64,000 nucleotides of DNA from VRUE01 sp963706605. Lineage in GTDB: Bacteria; Actinomycetota; Thermoleophilia; Solirubrobacterales; 70-9. Below the pieces are notes generated by a model. The model was not told where the DNA came from. It searched no databases and saw only the letters and a program-made list of their open reading frames with translations. The position numbers were made by a program, and so were the translations under genes. Every line of letters starts with the position of its first letter. The stretch's first letter is position 1. Shown here one piece after another: positions 8,498 through 16,029 of the stretch. Location: contig OY970165.1 of the NCBI GenBank assembly GCA_963706605.1, positions 1,116,001 through 1,180,000 on the forward strand. The letters run 5' to 3'.

Positions 8498-9613
8498 ATG
8501 AAGGTGCAGCTGGTCGACCCCTCGGCCTTTACGCCTCCCTACGACCGCGCTCTCGCCGCGGCGCTGGCCCGTGGCGGCGCCGAGGTCGAGCTGCTGACCA
8601 GCCGCTTCCTCTACGGGCCGGTGCCCGAGCGCGAGGGTTACCGGGTGCAGGAGCGCTTCTACCGGCGCAGCTCCGCGCGTGGCCTGCGGGCGCCCGGCCG
8701 CCGTGCCTTCAAGCTCGTCGAGCACCTCACCGACATGCGGCGCTTCCGCCGCGAGGTGGACGCCGACATCGTCCACTACCAGTGGCTGACGGTGCCCGCT
8801 CTCGACGAGAGGTTGTTGCCTGCGCTTCGACCCAGGGTGATGACCGCACACTATGTCCTGCCGCCGCACCCGAGTCGCCGCCAGCTGGCGAGCACCCGGC
8901 GCGCCTTTGGGGCCATGGACGCCGTGATCGCCCACTCCGAGCACGGGGCGCGGCGGTTGCGCGAGCTGGTTGGACTCGATCCGAGCAAGGTCCGGGTAAT
9001 TCATCACGGCGCGTTCGACTACCTGACCCGCATGCCTGAGGAGAAGCCGTTGCCACTCGAGCTCGACGGCGCCGAGGCCCCCGTGATCCTCTTCTTCGGC
9101 TTGCTGCGTCCCTACAAGGGCCTCGACATCCTGCTCGACGCGTTCCGCCGGATCGACGGTGCCGAGCTCTGGATCGTCGGCAACCCCCGCATGGAGGTCG
9201 AGCCGTTGCGTCGCCTTGCGGCAGAGGCAAAGGGCCGCGTTCGCTTCCTGACCCGTTTCGTCGAGGACGCCGAGATCCCGGCGATCTTCCGCCGCGCCGA
9301 CGTCGTCGCGCTCCCCTACCGCGACGCCGAGCATTCCGGCGTCCTCTACACCAGCCTCGCCTTCGGCAAGCCGCTGGTCCTGAGCGCCGTCGGCGGCTTC
9401 TCGGAGGTCGCCGAGCAGGGCGCCGCCCGGCTCGTTCCGCCCGAGGATCCCGCTGCCCTCGCCACCGCTCTCGCCGAGCTGGTCGGAGACGCGGCGGCTC
9501 GGGAGGAGCTGGGCGAAGCGGCCGCGCGCGCCGCCGCCGGCTCGTACTCCTGGGACGAGGCGGGGCGGCAGACGCTCGCCCTCTACGAAGAGCTGCTGGA
9601 GGCGCGAGGATGA
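8498..9613 (+). CDS. Glycosyltransferase family 4/1 (GT-B fold)
   Basis: 371 residues. N-terminal half has the acceptor-side Rossmann fold (MKVQLVDPSAFTPPYDRALA, then a PDIVHYQ-like ADIVHYQWL); C-terminal half has the donor-binding pattern ILFFGLLRPYKGLDILLDAF, ELWIVGNPR and the EX7E-type region YRDAEHSGVLYTSLAFGKPLV with the second acidic residue replaced within an SGV-containing motif typical of GT4 proteins. Transfers a nucleotide-sugar residue in glycan assembly. ATG at 8498 has GATAAT 7 nt upstream. The stop overlaps the next GT by 4 bases (ATGA), so they are co-translated. Confidence 0.86.
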   Translation: MKVQLVDPSAFTPPYDRALAAALARGGAEVELLTSRFLYGPVPEREGYRVQERFYRRSSARGLRAPGRRAFKLVEHLTDMRRFRREVDADIVHYQWLTVPALDERLLPALRPRVMTAHYVLPPHPSRRQLASTRRAFGAMDAVIAHSEHGARRLRELVGLDPSKVRVIHHGAFDYLTRMPEEKPLPLELDGAEAPVILFFGLLRPYKGLDILLDAFRRIDGAELWIVGNPRMEVEPLRRLAAEAKGRVRFLTRFVEDAEIPAIFRRADVVALPYRDAEHSGVLYTSLAFGKPLVLSAVGGFSEVAEQGAARLVPPEDPAALATALAELVGDAAAREELGEAAARAAAGSYSWDEAGRQTLALYEELLEARG

Positions 9614-10740
9614 CCGCCCTTGCCCTCGCCTTCTGGATCAGCACCGCCCTGATCCTCTACACCCACCTCGGTTACCCGCTTGCGCTGCGGGCTCTGGTCG
9701 CCTTGCGGCGTCGGCCCACCCTCAACCCCGGCACCTGGCAGGAGCCGCCGCTCGTCTCGCTGATCATCGCCGCCTACGACGAGGAGGATGTGATCGCGGC
9801 CAAGGTCGCCAACGCCCTCGCGCTCGATTATCCGCGCGGCCGGCTCGAGCTGATCGTCGCCTCCGACGGCTCCGCCGACGCCACCGTCGAGCGTGCGACC
9901 GCGGCCGGTGCCGACCTCGTCCTCGACCTGCCACGGGGCGGCAAGGTCGCCGCTCAGAACGCTGCTGCCGAGCGCGCCTCCGGCGAGATCCTCGCCTTCT
10001 CCGATGCCAACAGCATCTGGGCGCCTGACGCGCTTCGCCATCTGATCGAGCCCTTCGCCGACCCGGCGGTCGGCTACGCCTGCGGTCAGGTCCGTTTCCT
10101 CGACTCCGGCGGCGGCAACCTGGAGGGGTCCTACTGGCGCTACGAGATGGCGGTACGGGAGATGGAGTCCGGCTTGGCCGGGGTGACCGCCGGCAACGGG
10201 GCGATCTACGCGGTGCGTCGCGACGCCTACATCCCCCTGCCCTCCGCCGGCAGTCACGATCTCTCATTCCCTTTCCTGTTGGCGAAGCGCGGCCTGCGCT
10301 CGCTCTACGTGCCGTGGGCAAGTGCCGAGGAGAAGATGGTGCCGACGCTGGAGGGCGAGTTCGCCCGCAAGCGGCGGATGATGGTCGGCCTTTGGGACAT
10401 CGTCGTGCGGGAAGGGATGCTGCGCCCGTCCGGCTACCCGCTGCCCTACGCCTTCGAGATCGCCTCGCACCGGCTGCTGCGCTACGCGACCCCCCTCCTG
10501 CACGCCGTCGCGTTCGTGGCGAACCTGGCGTTGCTCGGTGAGGGCTGGGTCTATGCCGCGGCGCTCGCCGTCCAGCTCGCCCTCCTCGCCGCGGCGTTGC
10601 TGGGCCGAGTGCTGCCGCTGCCGCCGTTCCGGATCGCCCGCTACTACGCGCTGACGACCGCCTCGATCGCCGCCGGTCTCTGGGATCGGATGCGACATGG
10701 TCCGGCTGGCGCCTGGGAGAAGGCCGAGGGGACCAGATGA
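9610..10740 (+). CDS. Membrane glycosyltransferase family 2 (processive/cellulose-synthase-like)
   Basis: 376 residues: an N-terminal membrane helix (5-28), a GT2 catalytic domain with VSLIIAAYDEEDVI, LIVASDGSADAT, FSDANSIW (DxN/D metal site), a TAGNGAIYAVRR acceptor stretch and an RRMMVG segment in the place of the QxxRW motif, then 2-3 C-terminal membrane helices. Similar to poly-N-acetylglucosamine synthase-type enzymes but shorter. Overlaps the upstream GT by four bases. Immediately followed by a palindromic element. The weak QxxRW motif argues against calling it a true processive synthase. Confidence 0.85.
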   Translation: MTALALAFWISTALILYTHLGYPLALRALVALRRRPTLNPGTWQEPPLVSLIIAAYDEEDVIAAKVANALALDYPRGRLELIVASDGSADATVERATAAGADLVLDLPRGGKVAAQNAAAERASGEILAFSDANSIWAPDALRHLIEPFADPAVGYACGQVRFLDSGGGNLEGSYWRYEMAVREMESGLAGVTAGNGAIYAVRRDAYIPLPSAGSHDLSFPFLLAKRGLRSLYVPWASAEEKMVPTLEGEFARKRRMMVGLWDIVVREGMLRPSGYPLPYAFEIASHRLLRYATPLLHAVAFVANLALLGEGWVYAAALAVQLALLAAALLGRVLPLPPFRIARYYALTTASIAAGLWDRMRHGPAGAWEKAEGTR

Positions 10741-10831
10741 CGGATGTGACCGGCGCATATCGGCGTCCTCGGTCGCTCGCGTGCAGAGCACGCCACGCTC
10801 CCTGCGTCCTTGATCTGCTTGGTCACATCCG
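10741..10831. repeat. Palindromic element of a fourth type between two glycan genes
   Basis: Perfect 11-bp terminal arms CGGATGTGACC (10741-10751) and GGTCACATCCG (10821-10831) enclose 69 bp that include a small inner hairpin GCGTG-cagag-CACGC. It begins directly after the stop codon of the GT2 gene and ends 14 bp before the sugar-transferase start. No second copy was found in this window, so its mobility is unproven; a terminator or attenuator is the simplest alternative. Confidence 0.65.
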
Positions 10832-10845
10832 CCCCTGGTGAGGAG

Positions 10846-11409
10846 ATGCCAAGAATTCTCGACATCGTCATTGCGGCCGTGGCATTGGTGGTCCTCTCGC
10901 CGGTCCTGCTCGTCGCCGCGGTCGCGATCAGGCTGGGCAGCGGCGGCCCGGTGCTCTACCGGCAGCGGCGCGTCGGCAAGGACGGCCGCGAGTTCGAGCT
11001 GTTGAAGCTGCGCACGATGGTGCAGGGCTCCGACCCGATTGGGGTCGGCACGATTGTCAGCCGCGATGATCCGCGTGTCACCGGCGCCGGTCGCTTCCTG
11101 CGCCGCACCTCGCTCGACGAGATCCCCAATCTGGTCAACGTCCTGCGTGGCGAGATGGCGATCGTCGGCCCCCGGCCGACGATCCCGGCCCAGGTTGCGG
11201 ACTACACGCCTCGCCAACACCGCCGCCACGAGGTACGCCCCGGGCTGACCGGCTGGGCCCAGGTCCAGGGCCGGGCGGGCATCCCCTGGGAGGAGCGGAT
11301 CGAGCTCGACGTCGAGTACGTCGAGCGCCGCAGCTTTGGACTCGATGCGCGCATCCTCGCCAAGACCGTCTGGCTCCTCGTAACCGGCCACGGCCTCGCC
11401 CCCGACTAG
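10846..11409 (+). CDS. Initiating sugar-phosphate transferase (Bac_transf/PglC-WcaJ superfamily)
   Basis: Transfers a sugar-1-phosphate from a nucleotide sugar to undecaprenyl phosphate, the first committed step of glycan assembly. 187 residues from the ATG at 10846: a single re-entrant hydrophobic segment, then YRQRRVGKDGREFELLKLRT, LDEIPNLVNVLRGEMAIVGP and EVRPGLTGWAQVQGR, the core signatures of the family. It is the short, PglC-sized form without the extra N-terminal helices of WcaJ. A TTG 36 bases earlier would add 12 residues but lies inside the palindrome; GAGGAG abuts the chosen ATG with no spacing, so the start is not certain. Confidence 0.87.
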   Translation: MPRILDIVIAAVALVVLSPVLLVAAVAIRLGSGGPVLYRQRRVGKDGREFELLKLRTMVQGSDPIGVGTIVSRDDPRVTGAGRFLRRTSLDEIPNLVNVLRGEMAIVGPRPTIPAQVADYTPRQHRRHEVRPGLTGWAQVQGRAGIPWEERIELDVEYVERRSFGLDARILAKTVWLLVTGHGLAPD

Positions 11410-11421
11410 GCCCAACCCCCG

Positions 11422-11465
11422 GCGTTCGCAGTTATCCGTGCCATAGGGTGGATAAGTGCGAACGC
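11422..11465. repeat. Hairpin of family C, copy 2 (possible terminator)
   Basis: Arms 11422-11437 (GCGTTCGCAGTTATCC) and 11450-11465 pair with one mismatch around a 12-nt loop GTGCCATAGGGT. It shares the GTTA, CCATA-purine-GG and TAA core positions with the hairpin at 7519-7568 but has unrelated outer arms. It follows the sugar-transferase stop by 12 bp and precedes the acetyltransferase promoter. Confidence 0.7.
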
Positions 11466-11490
11466 GCGGTCCTGGAGTTAGGGTTTCGGC

Positions 11491-12036
11491 GTGGTTGAGC
11501 GGCCCAAGGTCTCGCTGCGCCCGTTCGCGCCCGGCGACGCCGGCGCCGTGCACCGCTGGTTCAACAACCCGGCGGCGACGCGGACGCTGATGGAGCAGCG
11601 CGAGAGCTTCTCGGTGGAGGAGGCGGAGGGATGGGCGCGCCGCGCGATGGACGATTCCGGCGAGGATCGCAAGTACGCGATCGTGGTCGAGGGACACGAG
11701 GAGCCGGTCGGGTTCACGGCGCTCTACGGCCTCTTCCGGCAGACGGCGCCCGAGCTGGGGGCTTTGATCGGCGACGACGTTCGTGGCAAGGGAGTCGGCC
11801 GTCGGGCCGAGGCACTGACCATCGCCAAAGCGTTCGACGAGTTCGGCGCGCACCGTGTCTACGGCCGCATTCCCGCCTACAACGAGGCGGCGAAGCGGGT
11901 CGTCACCAGCCTCGGCTGGCGCCACGAGGGGACGATGCGCGGCCATCTGCGCCGCGACGGCGAGCTCGCCGACTGCGAGGTCTGGGGCGTGCTGCCCGAC
12001 GAGTTCCGCGCCGCCGCCGCGGACCTGTTGCCGTGA
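11491..12036 (+). CDS. GNAT acetyltransferase, RimJ/RimL type
   Basis: 181 residues with the GNAT fold: VSLRPFAPGDAGAVHRWFNN at the N terminus, an acetyl-CoA-binding loop DDVRGKGVGRRAEALTI (Q/RxxGxG/A), and NEAAKRVVTSLGWRHEGTMR, the typical RimJ/RimL C-terminal motif. Acetylates an amino group of a sugar, amine or protein N terminus; the location after the glycan genes suggests an amino-sugar substrate, which is inference. GTG start has TAGGGT 6 nt upstream (11479-11484), a leaderless-type promoter after the hairpin. The stop overlaps the next start (GTGA). Confidence 0.82.
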   Translation: MVERPKVSLRPFAPGDAGAVHRWFNNPAATRTLMEQRESFSVEEAEGWARRAMDDSGEDRKYAIVVEGHEEPVGFTALYGLFRQTAPELGALIGDDVRGKGVGRRAEALTIAKAFDEFGAHRVYGRIPAYNEAAKRVVTSLGWRHEGTMRGHLRRDGELADCEVWGVLPDEFRAAAADLLP

Positions 12037-12959
12037 GCTGCACCGCCGAGCTGATCGAGGACCGCGGCGCCGCGGCGGAGAGCGAGGAGTTTTTCCGCTC
12101 GCGCCCGTTTCTCGATGCCGAGGGCGCGACCCACACGTTGAAGATCGCGACGGGCACCGCCGAGCTGCTGGCGCCGCTGATCGTCCGCGAGATCCCCGAC
12201 GGTGGTCTCGACGCGATTTCCCCCTACGGCTACCCGGGGATCGCGTCCCCGTCCGTCATCCAGCTCGATCCGGCCTCGATCGACTTCGCTCCCACCGCCC
12301 TCGTCTCCCTTTTCCTCCGCCACACGCTCGGCTTACCGCCCCTGACCGGTGCTGTCGAGCGCAACGTCGTCCAGATCGCCGACCCGGAGCTGGCGCCGAA
12401 GAGTCGCCCCAGCGATCGCAACCAGATCAACAAGAACCGTCGTGCCGGCTACGAGGTCCGCCTCCTCGCCGGTCCGGAGACCGGCGCGGAGCAGCGGGCC
12501 GGTTTCCTCGCCGCCTACGAGCAGACGATGCGCCGGGCCACCGCCACCGAGCGCTACTTCTTTGGCGCCGCCTACTTCGACCGCATCCTCGAATCCGATC
12601 GTGCCTGGCTCGCCCTCGCGCACGCCCCCGACGGTGAGGTCGCCGCCGCCTCGATCGCGGTCCGCAGCGACGGCTTCCTCCATTACTTCCTCAGCGGCAG
12701 CGCCGACGCCCACCTGCGTGACTCGCCGATGAAGAACGTCGTCGCGGCACTGGTCGAGCTCGGCGCTGAACAGGAGCTGCCGCTCAACCTCGGCGGCGGC
12801 CTCTCCCGCGGCGATCGGCTGGAGGAGTTCAAGCGCGGCTTCGCCAACCGCGAGGAGCCCTGGGTGGTCTCGGAGATCGTCTGCGATCGCCAGGCCTACA
12901 ACCGCCTATCGGCCGGCCGTGCCCCGACCGGTTTTTTCCCGTCCTACCGAGCCGACTGA
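12033..12959 (+). CDS. FemAB/GNAT-like aminoacyl- or acyl-transferase
   Basis: 308 residues from the GTG overlapping the preceding stop. Sequence features match the FemAB-like double-GNAT group annotated as peptidoglycan interpeptide-bridge or glycan-modifying transferases: DAISPYGYPGIASPS near the N terminus, NRRAGYEVR, RYFFGAAYFDRIL in the middle, and LPLNLGGGLSRGDRLEEFKR at the C terminus (the LGGGxxxxDxLxxFK motif). Would transfer an activated group to an amino sugar or wall precursor in the cytoplasm. Translationally coupled to the RimJ-like gene and last in the polysaccharide direction. Donor and acceptor unknown. Confidence 0.75.
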   Translation: MSCTAELIEDRGAAAESEEFFRSRPFLDAEGATHTLKIATGTAELLAPLIVREIPDGGLDAISPYGYPGIASPSVIQLDPASIDFAPTALVSLFLRHTLGLPPLTGAVERNVVQIADPELAPKSRPSDRNQINKNRRAGYEVRLLAGPETGAEQRAGFLAAYEQTMRRATATERYFFGAAYFDRILESDRAWLALAHAPDGEVAAASIAVRSDGFLHYFLSGSADAHLRDSPMKNVVAALVELGAEQELPLNLGGGLSRGDRLEEFKRGFANREEPWVVSEIVCDRQAYNRLSAGRAPTGFFPSYRAD

Positions 12960-12964
12960 CGCGC

Positions 12965-13741
12965 TTACTGGGGTTCTAACGGGGTTGGGCCCTTGAGGTT
13001 GAAGGCGGTCACCGGCTCGCCGCCATAGCGGCCCCAGGTCGCCTTGCCGAAGTCGCGGATCGCGTCGAGCGTGATCTCGCCCTTGTATTTCGGACAGCCC
13101 ATCAGGTTGGTCCAGGTCGTCGCCGCGACTTCGTAGTCCATGTTTTCGTTGGGGAAGAGCAGCGTTCCGCCGTACATCGTGTCGTAGAGCCCCTTCAGCG
13201 CCAGCTGGTCTTCTTCGGGCAGTTCCGGGCTGTACTGGATCTCCATCCGGCCGTGCTCCAGCGAGTGGACGATGAAGATTTCCCCCGGCATTTCGCTGTA
13301 GGCGCCGTCAGCCTGCTGGTACGGCGGTTCGACGTGGTTGCCCGAGGTCGGCGGGTTGGTCTTGTAGTCCGGCACTGGGGCGGTCGGCGGGATGTGGGTG
13401 TGGCCCTCATCCTTCAGTTTGAGCCGCAGCGTGCAGCCCGCTTTCTTTGCCGCCTCCTGCAGGTTCGTGACCTTCACCGCCGCGGGCGCGGTCCCGCTCC
13501 GGTCGTCCGGCTCGATCCCGTTGGTCGAGCCGCTTCCCTGGTTGATGTGCGCTTCGCCACCACCGCCACCGCCGGAGGAGGCGATCGCGGCGACGATTCC
13601 GACCACGACGGCGAGTCCGATCACAGCCGAGATCGCGTAGACCACGAACAGGCGCCGCCTGTCCGCCTTCTTCTGGCTGGACTCGCGTTCCTGCCGCGCT
13701 TGGCGGAGCCGCTCCCTCTCTTCATCCCTGCGATTGGCCAC
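12965..13741 (-). CDS. DUF3105 membrane-anchored protein
   Basis: 258 residues: a short charged N terminus (ERERLRQARQERESSQKKAD), one membrane helix (about 30-53), a Gly/Ser linker and an extracytoplasmic DUF3105 domain with NPPTSGNHVEPPYQQADGAY, FIVHSLEHGRMEIQY and a closing TWGRYGGEP. The function of DUF3105 is not established; it is common in actinobacteria and often beside membrane proteins. GTG at 13741 was chosen because it precedes the charged lead and helix; the frame further upstream overlaps the hydrolase gene. It ends 6 bp from the FemAB-like stop (convergent). Confidence 0.78.
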   Translation of the reverse strand: MANRRDEERERLRQARQERESSQKKADRRRLFVVYAISAVIGLAVVVGIVAAIASSGGGGGGEAHINQGSGSTNGIEPDDRSGTAPAAVKVTNLQEAAKKAGCTLRLKLKDEGHTHIPPTAPVPDYKTNPPTSGNHVEPPYQQADGAYSEMPGEIFIVHSLEHGRMEIQYSPELPEEDQLALKGLYDTMYGGTLLFPNENMDYEVAATTWTNLMGCPKYKGEITLDAIRDFGKATWGRYGGEPVTAFNLKGPTPLEPQ

Positions 13742-13752
13742 GGTGCGGTCTC

Positions 13753-14604
13753 TTATCCTGCCACAGCCGCGGCGCTTCGCCCGTTGCCGTTGGTGTGGGG
13801 AAGCGGACCGGGCGAGTCCCACACTTCGTCCAGGAACCGCGCCAGCTCCTCGGTGAGGCGCTTCGGCCTGACCCTCCACTCGAGGATCGAGCTCGCTTCG
13901 ACCAGCCGTGCCCGGCGCAGCTCCTCGATCAGCATGTCCGAGTCGCTGAACGGGTGCAGAGGGTCGAGCGAGTGGCCGACGACCAGGGCCGGCTGCTCGA
14001 TTCGCCGGCGCTGCTCGCGCCCCGGCGCCGTCTCGCCCAGCAGCAGTCCCTCGAGCACGGCGATCGAGGGACCCGGACGCCGCCGTGCCCAGTCGAGGCC
14101 GATGTCGAGGAGGAAGGTGCTGCGCGGGATCAGCGAGGCGAGGCGCGAGCCGAGCTCGAAGGCCGGCCGGCCGACCCGCAGCCCGAGCAGGACCGGGGCG
14201 AAGATCCCGGCGACGGCGGCCAGTGCGTTGTCGAGCACCGGCATCTCGATGAAAAGCCCCTCGACCCGGTCCGGGTGCCGGACCGCCAGCTCCAACGCGG
14301 TGTTGGCGCCCAGCGAGGTGCCCCCGACCACCGCCCGCTCCAGCTCCAGGTGGTCGAGCAGCGCGATCACCTGCTCGGCGAACAGGGGCATCGAGTAGAG
14401 GCGCAGGTCATCGGGCTGATCGGAGCGACCGTGGCCGAGCAGGTCGATGCAGATCACGCGGTTGCCACGTTTCGCCAGCGCGGGGCCGAGGCGGTCGAAC
14501 ATGCGGCGGTTCATCAGCAGCCCGTGGACGAGGACGATGGGCCGGTCTCCCTCGCCGTATTCGTCGAAGCCGATCCGGTTTCCCTGGTAGCTCAGCTCAG
14601 CCAT
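13753..14604 (-). CDS. Alpha/beta-hydrolase
   Basis: 283 residues with the canonical fold: IVLVHGLLMN (HG oxyanion motif), ICIDLLGHGRSDQP, nucleophile elbow GGTSLGAN (Ser), a variable lid, acid residue region LVVGHSLDPLHPF (Asp) and a likely catalytic His near the C terminus that is not obvious in an SGH motif. Substrate unknown; likely an esterase or lactonase. It lies 14 bp after metF and 11 bp before the DUF3105 gene on the same strand, so the three may be one operon. A TTG 9 bases upstream is an alternative start. Confidence 0.8.
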   Translation of the reverse strand: MAELSYQGNRIGFDEYGEGDRPIVLVHGLLMNRRMFDRLGPALAKRGNRVICIDLLGHGRSDQPDDLRLYSMPLFAEQVIALLDHLELERAVVGGTSLGANTALELAVRHPDRVEGLFIEMPVLDNALAAVAGIFAPVLLGLRVGRPAFELGSRLASLIPRSTFLLDIGLDWARRRPGPSIAVLEGLLLGETAPGREQRRRIEQPALVVGHSLDPLHPFSDSDMLIEELRRARLVEASSILEWRVRPKRLTEELARFLDEVWDSPGPLPHTNGNGRSAAAVAG

Positions 14605-14618
14605 CGCGGCCAACCAGT

Positions 14619-15557
14619 CTAAACGTCTGTTGCCAATTGTCGTGACTCACCGACCGGGTCCGCCGGCGTGCCGCGGGTCCGCTCCCAGGGGCGCGCTGCA
14701 CGCAGGGCGCCGAGCACGGCTCGCGTCGCCGGCGCCCGGTTGAGGGCGTAGAAGTGGATTCCCGGCACGCCCGCAATCAGCAGCTCGGCGCACTGCTGCG
14801 TCGCGTAAGCGACGCCCAGCTCGAACTCGGCGCGCTCGTCGCCTTCGGCCGCCCGGAACGCCTCTTCGAGGCGGGGCGGAATCGAGGCGTCGCAGAGGTC
14901 GCAGATCCGCTTCGTCTGCTCGAAGCCGGCGACCGGGATGACGCCCGCGAGGATCGGCACCTTGATGCCCACCTCCCGCGCGGATTTGACGAAGTCGAAG
15001 TAGACCTGGTTGTCGAAGAAGAGCTGGGTGATCAGGAACGATGCTCCGGCGTCCACCTTCGTCTTCAGGTAGGCCAGATCGGTATCGAGGTCGGGCGCCT
15101 CGGGGTGCACCTCCGGGAAGCAGGCGCCGCCGACGGTGAAGTCCCAAGCGTCGGCGATGAAGGCGGTCAGCTCAGCGGCGCTGCCCAGCCCGCCCTCGGG
15201 TTGCTCGAAGTCCGGCTGTCCGCGCGGCGGATCGCCGCGCAGGGCGAAGACGTTCTCGATCCCGGCGGCGGCGATCCGGTCGAGGGTGGCCGAGAGCCCC
15301 TCGGTGGTCTCGCCGACACAGCTCAGGTGGGCCATCGTCTCGTAGCCCAAGTCGTCCTTCAGCGCCCGCGTGATCTCGACCGTCCCCTCGCGGGTGGATC
15401 CCCCCGCCCCGTAGGTCACCGAGACGAAGTCCGGCTCCAGCTCGCGCAGTGCGCGCGCCGTCGCCAGCAGCTCATTCTTCCCCTGCTCCGTCTTCGGCGG
15501 GAAGAACTCGACCGAGAAGAGCGGCCGCTTCGAGGCGAGGATCTGGTCGATGCGCAT
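14619..15557 (-). CDS. metF: 5,10-methylenetetrahydrofolate reductase
   Basis: 312 residues, normal for bacterial MetF. Reduces 5,10-methylene-THF to 5-methyl-THF with FAD for methionine synthesis. Seen: FSVEFFPPKT (the catalytic Glu motif), VTYGAGGSTREGT, MAHLSCVGET, NVFALRGDPPRGQ (FAD binding), ITQLFFDN and GVPGIHFYALNR near the end. The upstream region has no clear ribosome-binding site; the start ATG at 15557 gives the usual N terminus. Upstream DNA (15558-15900) is gene-free and carries an inverted-repeat structure that could be a leader RNA or a separate small RNA. Confidence 0.93.
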   Translation of the reverse strand: MRIDQILASKRPLFSVEFFPPKTEQGKNELLATARALRELEPDFVSVTYGAGGSTREGTVEITRALKDDLGYETMAHLSCVGETTEGLSATLDRIAAAGIENVFALRGDPPRGQPDFEQPEGGLGSAAELTAFIADAWDFTVGGACFPEVHPEAPDLDTDLAYLKTKVDAGASFLITQLFFDNQVYFDFVKSAREVGIKVPILAGVIPVAGFEQTKRICDLCDASIPPRLEEAFRAAEGDERAEFELGVAYATQQCAELLIAGVPGIHFYALNRAPATRAVLGALRAARPWERTRGTPADPVGESRQLATDV

Positions 15558-16029
15558 CCGAGGAGCGTAGCTACGGCTTACGCATCGCGGCTATCCACTC
15601 GCTTCGGGAAGAGCGCCTGGATGTCCTCGTGAGGCCTCCGGACCGTCACCGATCCTGCCGCCACGGGGCGATTTCACCGGACTTTGCGGGATCGTTGCTT
15701 GGCGGCCCCTAGCGCGGCGGAAGTGACGGCGCTAAGTTGGTCTTGCGACTGGGAAAGGCAGGCCCTGCGGAAGCCAGCGGGACACCGTCTTGAAGGTGGC
15801 GCAAGGAGCTTCTAGCGCGAAGGCTACGCGCGGGCAGGCTGCGAGCGCCGTCCCCGGTCGCTTTTAGCTGTCCGGGGTCGTCCGGGGTCGTCTCTAGCGT
15901 GGGTCGCGGTCATCCAGCGCCTGCCCTTGATGACCATGGCGCGCCGGGGCGTACCCGGGAGCAGGGCGTCGTCGGCGAGACCCGGAGGTTCGCCGCGACT
16001 AGCCCGCCCGCTCCCTACTCTTTGCGGTC
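15558..16029. other. Gene-free region between metF and the enoyl-CoA hydratase
   Basis: 472 bp with no convincing reading frame on either strand. It holds the candidate structured RNA described separately (15725-15877), two adjacent copies of the 10-mer TCCGGGGTCG (15871-15890) and, just before the hydratase, TACTCT (16016-16021) 8 nt upstream of the ATG, a possible -10 box. I tried to match known riboswitch classes for metF by eye and found no full match. Confidence 0.6.
15725..15877. ncRNA. Candidate structured small RNA or leader (strand unresolved)
   Basis: A long-range closing stem GACGGCGCT (15725-15733) with AGCGCCGTC (15844-15852) encloses about 110 nt that contain further helices: CTTGCG (about 15742) with CGCAAG (about 15800), CACC-gtcttgaa-GGTG, and GCGCG-aaggcta-CGCGC. 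Directly after it on the plus strand comes CCCCGG (15852-15857) with CCGGGG (15872-15877), a terminator-like hairpin. The multi-branched layout suggests an RNA, but GC-rich DNA makes chance helices common and no family was recognised. Confidence 0.4.

Noticed and set aside
15540..15620. Possible S-adenosylhomocysteine riboswitch next to the metF start
   Set aside because: GAGGAGCG resembles its 5' strand but the partner strands and pseudoknot are absent, and the orientation is opposite to metF.
15650..15800. Possible cobalamin riboswitch upstream of metF
   Set aside because: A short segment resembles the 3' half of the B12 element (GGGAAAGGC, GCGGAAGCCAGC), but the 5' half with the CCGGTG-paired core is missing in the same orientation.
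15871..15890. Two adjacent TCCGGGGTCG units as a CRISPR or tandem array
   Set aside because: Only two units without spacers; not an array.
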